NCBI GenBank assembly: GCA_050732195.1
Contig: JBOHQK010000049.1
Span: 1 to 8,068, forward strand
Direction of reading: 5' to 3'
Source of the DNA: JACPAU01 sp050732195
Lineage (GTDB): Bacteria > Methylomirabilota > Methylomirabilia > Methylomirabilales > JACPAU01
DNA length: 8,068 nucleotides
Both the position numbers and the translations under genes were made by a program. Numbering within the stretch: position 1 is the first letter of the stretch; each line of letters starts with the position of its first letter. The notes beneath the pieces were generated by a model. The model did not search any database, had not been told where the DNA came from, and worked only from the letters and a program-made list of their open reading frames with translations. Shown piece after piece: positions 5,900 to 8,068 of this stretch.

Positions 5900-5913
5900 C
5901 AACCGGCCGGTTG
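5900..5913. promoter_or_regulatory. 14-base perfect palindrome, candidate operator
   Basis: CAACCGGCCGGTTG is self-complementary over its whole length and lies 112 bases before the solute-binding protein start. A palindrome of this length upstream of a regulated transporter operon suits a dimeric regulator. A GC-rich background makes shorter palindromes common, so this is a candidate only. Confidence 0.3.
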
Positions 5914-6025
5914 AGGGCGCCGGTGCGTCGGTAGGGGGAAGGCTGTCGCGGGGAGGTAGCCTGGAGGAGTAGGTGCACGGACCGGGGAAGAGGCGAGGCG
6001 TGGTGACGCAGAAGGAGGGCCAAGG

Positions 6026-7390
6026 ATGAAGAAGCCAGACGGGGAGGAGAGGGAAATGGTAAAGAAGACCGTAGGCCGCCGGACCTTCCTAAAGGTAACC
6101 GGAGTGGCCGCGGGCGCCCTGGCGACCGGGGGGCTGGCCGGGATCCTCGAGGCCCGGCGGGCACCCGCCTTCGCCCAGGGGACCAAGCTGCACATCCTCC
6201 GGTGGACGGATTTCATCCCCGAGGCCGACGCGGAGCTGAAGCGCCAGGCCCCCCTGGCCAGCAAGGCTCTCGGAGCGGAGGTCACCCTCGAGACCATCAA
6301 CGTGAACGACCTCCAGGCCCGGACCACGAGCGCCATCGAGTCCAAGTTCGGCGCGGACATCATCCAGTTGCTGTGGAACTGGCCGCACCTGTACGCCAGT
6401 GCGCTGGTAGAGGTGTCCGACGTGGCCGAGCCGATCGGGAAGGCCCAGGGCGGCTACTACGACGTCTTCAACGCCACCGCCAAGGTCGGAGGCAAGTGGC
6501 TGGCCGTCCCGCACGGGGTCATCGGCAACGCCGTGGCGTACCGGCGGTCCTGGCACGAGGAGATAGGGGTCAAGGAGTTCCCGAAGACGTGGGAGGAGTG
6601 GCGCAAAGTCGGAAAGATGCTGAAGGCAAAGGGCAGGCCCATCGGTCAGGCGCTCGGGCACAGTTTCGGCGATCCTCCCACCTTCTCCTATCCGTTGCTG
6701 TGGGCCTTCGGGGGCATGGAGGTGGAGAAAGACGGGAAAAAGGTCGCCATCAACTCGAAGGCGACCATCGAGTCCCTCAAGTTCATGCAGGCTTTCTGGA
6801 AGGACGCCTGCGACGAGGGCGGGTTGGCCTGGGATGACACCAACAACAACCGGGCCTTCCACGCCGGGGAGATCAGCGCCACGCTGAACGGGGCCTCGAT
6901 CTACATCGTGGCCAAGCGGAACCAGGACAAGATCAAGGATGAGAAAGGCCAGCCGCTGTACCTCGACATTGACCACGCCGCGTTCCTACCCGCCGGGCCG
7001 GCCGGCCAGTTCCCGCTCTACGTCCCGTTCCAGCACGGCGTGATGAAGTACGGGAAAAACCAGCAACTGGCCAAGGACTTCCTCAAGTGGCTCCACCAGA
7101 AGGAGAATTACGAGAAGTGGTTCGAGGCCAACGGGGCCTACAGCGTCGGCTCAACGAAGGTCTGGGACGAGCACCCGATGTGGTCCAAGGTGGACAAGCC
7201 GCTGCGGAGCTACCAGGGGGCTGCCCGCCAGGCCCGGATGTTCGGTTACGCGGGGCCGGCGACGGCCAGAGCCACGGAGGTGTACACGAAGTACATCATC
7301 GTGGACATGTACGCCAAGGCGGCCCAGGGCCAGAAGGCCGAGGACGTGGCGAAGTGGGCCGAGGGTGAGCTGAAGAAGATCTACGGATAA
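6026..7390 (+). CDS. ABC transporter solute-binding protein (family 1), Tat-type signal
   Basis: This 454-residue periplasmic (or membrane-associated) substrate-binding protein belongs to a sugar-type ABC importer. The N-terminus has a twin-arginine signal, RRTFLK at 18-23, then a small-residue hydrophobic stretch to about 40 and a likely cleavage after AFA (48-50), leaving a mature protein of about 404 residues. The mature chain opens with the strand LHILRWTDF, and GADIIQLLWNWPHLYASALVEVSDVAE is the usual ligand-cleft region of family 1 binding proteins. Aromatic residues (Trp, Tyr, Phe) are frequent through the cleft segments, as in carbohydrate binders. ATG 6026 has a perfect AAGGAGG (6012-6018) seven bases upstream. 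ATG 6056 (MVKKTVGRR), also preceded by GGAGGA, gives a more usual Tat n-region and cannot be excluded. The permease gene follows after 67 bases with a strong hairpin between. The substrate is unknown; sugar, polyol or sugar acid is inferred. Confidence 0.9.
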   Translation: MKKPDGEEREMVKKTVGRRTFLKVTGVAAGALATGGLAGILEARRAPAFAQGTKLHILRWTDFIPEADAELKRQAPLASKALGAEVTLETINVNDLQARTTSAIESKFGADIIQLLWNWPHLYASALVEVSDVAEPIGKAQGGYYDVFNATAKVGGKWLAVPHGVIGNAVAYRRSWHEEIGVKEFPKTWEEWRKVGKMLKAKGRPIGQALGHSFGDPPTFSYPLLWAFGGMEVEKDGKKVAINSKATIESLKFMQAFWKDACDEGGLAWDDTNNNRAFHAGEISATLNGASIYIVAKRNQDKIKDEKGQPLYLDIDHAAFLPAGPAGQFPLYVPFQHGVMKYGKNQQLAKDFLKWLHQKENYEKWFEANGAYSVGSTKVWDEHPMWSKVDKPLRSYQGAARQARMFGYAGPATARATEVYTKYIIVDMYAKAAQGQKAEDVAKWAEGELKKIYG

Positions 7391-7401
7391 GCGCTCGGAT
7401 C

Positions 7402-7435
7402 GGGCCGCGCGGTCGGACGTCCGGCCGCGCGGCCC
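7402..7435 (+). terminator. Strong intercistronic hairpin between binding protein and permease
   Basis: Arms GGGCCGCGCGG (7402-7412) and CCGCGCGGCCC (7425-7435) pair perfectly over 11 bp. A G-U pair (7413/7424) and CGG/CCG (7414-7416, 7421-7423) extend the stem to 15 bp with loop ACGT. It starts 11 bases after the binding-protein stop and is followed by CGCTCTTTA, too short a T-run for an efficient intrinsic terminator. Such structures after binding-protein genes commonly protect the upstream mRNA and partly reduce permease expression, so the excess of binding protein over permease is set here. Confidence 0.75.
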
Positions 7436-7457
7436 CGCTCTTTAGGAGCGGAGGGAC

Positions 7458-8068
7458 GTGAACCCGGGAGAAGGTCAGGGACAGGGCTCGGGCATCATCC
7501 CCAGCGGGATAGTGGAGGCGACAGCGCGGGAGGGCATTGTGGCCCGCCCGCATGCCGTCCGGATGGGTGTGCTCCGCCGCCTCCTGGAGAATGAGCAGGT
7601 CCTGGCGGCCCTCCTCCTCTCCCCCACCATCGTGATCCTCACACTGTTCATTGCCTATCCCTTTGCGAAGGGCATCTGGCTCTCCGTGTCCAGCGCCACG
7701 GTGGGAAACCCCGGGGTCTTTATCGGCACCAAGAACTTCGTGAAAACCTGGAACGACTCGATCTTCCAGAAGGCCGCCCAGAACACCGTCATCTACACAG
7801 CAGTCGCAACGGTCTTCAAGCTCGGCCTCGGCATGATCCTCGCCCTGCTCCTCAACCACCATTTTCGGGGGAAGCGGCTGGTCCGCGCCTCCATCCTGCT
7901 CCCCTTCATCATCCCGACCGTCCTCTCCACCTTCGCCTGGAAGTGGATGTTCGACCCGACCTTCAGCGTGATCAACTGGACCCTGTATTATTTCGGCATC
8001 ATCACCCAGCGCATCCCCTGGCTCAGTGACTCCAACCTCGCCCTCGGCTCCGTCATCATTGTGAACGT
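7458..8068 (+). CDS. ABC transporter permease, MalF/UgpA-like (3' end beyond window)
   Basis: The frame is open from GTG 7458 to the window end (203 codons visible, no stop). It encodes the inner-membrane permease of the importer, partner of the binding protein at 6026. A hydrophilic N-terminus (1-47) is followed by a first membrane helix (about 48-70, LAALLLSPTIVILTLFIAYPF), the motif GIWLSVSSAT and a periplasmic loop with GTKNFVKTW, as in MalF/UgpA-type permeases. QNTVIYTAVATVFKLGLGM and following (108-132) start the binding-protein-dependent transport fold, then RASILLPFIIPTVLSTFAWKWMFDP (143-167). The EAA motif that contacts the ATPase is not reached. GTG 7458 has AGGAG (7444-7448) at 9 bases. 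ATG 7563 (MGVLRR) is the first ATG but has no ribosome site and would shorten the cytoplasmic tail by 35 residues. A second permease probably follows outside the window. Confidence 0.88.
   Translation, partial: MNPGEGQGQGSGIIPSGIVEATAREGIVARPHAVRMGVLRRLLENEQVLAALLLSPTIVILTLFIAYPFAKGIWLSVSSATVGNPGVFIGTKNFVKTWNDSIFQKAAQNTVIYTAVATVFKLGLGMILALLLNHHFRGKRLVRASILLPFIIPTVLSTFAWKWMFDPTFSVINWTLYYFGIITQRIPWLSDSNLALGSVIIVN

Larger units (their letters stand above)
5281..6025. other. Long regulator-to-transporter intergenic region
   Basis: No convincing intact gene is present in these 745 bases. Seen here are a possible decayed reading frame near the regulator (5299-5532, minus), promoter-like pairs pointing each way (5544-5573 minus, 5663-5692 plus), a 10-base palindrome at 5515-5524, a two-tier hairpin at 5763-5804, and a 14-base palindrome at 5900-5913. 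The middle part (about 5500-5730) is less GC-rich than the flanking genes, as expected for a control region. Confidence 0.7.

Noticed and set aside
5635..6363. Minus-strand open frame spanning the importer leader and the signal-peptide region
   Set aside because: It overlaps the start of the binding-protein gene antisense, has poor codon character and no recognisable domain.
1..8068. tRNA, rRNA, CRISPR array, phage or toxin-antitoxin genes
   Set aside because: No regularly spaced repeats, cloverleaf-like sequence or such protein families were seen on either strand.

Overview
The window is GC-rich bacterial DNA with strong G/C preference at third codon positions, closely packed genes and no phage or plasmid hallmarks. 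The gene mix (acyl-CoA oxidation, hexameric glutamate dehydrogenase, a sugar-type ABC importer with an IclR regulator) fits a soil or sediment heterotroph. The style resembles high-GC lineages such as Rokubacteria, Methylomirabilota or deltaproteobacterial relatives. That placement is an impression only, because no marker gene is present.

Layout. Bases 1-283 hold most of a non-coding element with terminal inverted repeats (copy A, cut by the window edge). Bases 298-1464 (+) encode a glutaryl-CoA dehydrogenase with its active-site residues intact. Bases 1461-1742 hold a second copy of the element in the opposite orientation (copy B), lying exactly between the stop codons of the dehydrogenase and of the convergent glutamate dehydrogenase (1739-3001, -). 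A small cysteine-free carboxymuconolactone-decarboxylase/AhpD-fold protein (3092-3499, +) is divergent from the latter. Next on the minus strand come a xylose-isomerase-like TIM-barrel protein (3513-4418) and, upstream of it, an IclR-type regulator (4465-5280), probably one transcription unit.

A 745-base gap (5281-6025) separates the regulator from a divergent ABC importer. It holds candidate promoters in both directions, three palindromes or hairpins that could be operators, and possibly a frameshifted gene remnant. The importer begins with a Tat-type solute-binding protein (6026-7390). A very stable hairpin follows (7402-7435), then a MalF-like permease (7458 to beyond the window end). The simplest reading of this right half is an IclR-controlled uptake and catabolism unit for an unidentified sugar, polyol or sugar acid.

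The most notable structure is the miniature element family. The two copies are about 86% identical over roughly 210 bases, share ends beginning CTAGTG, carry no ORF of their own and keep a central hairpin. They bracket the dehydrogenase gene in inverted orientation. Copy B appears to have entered a CTAG that formed the overlapping stop codons of two convergent genes, and duplication of that CTAG left both stop codons intact.
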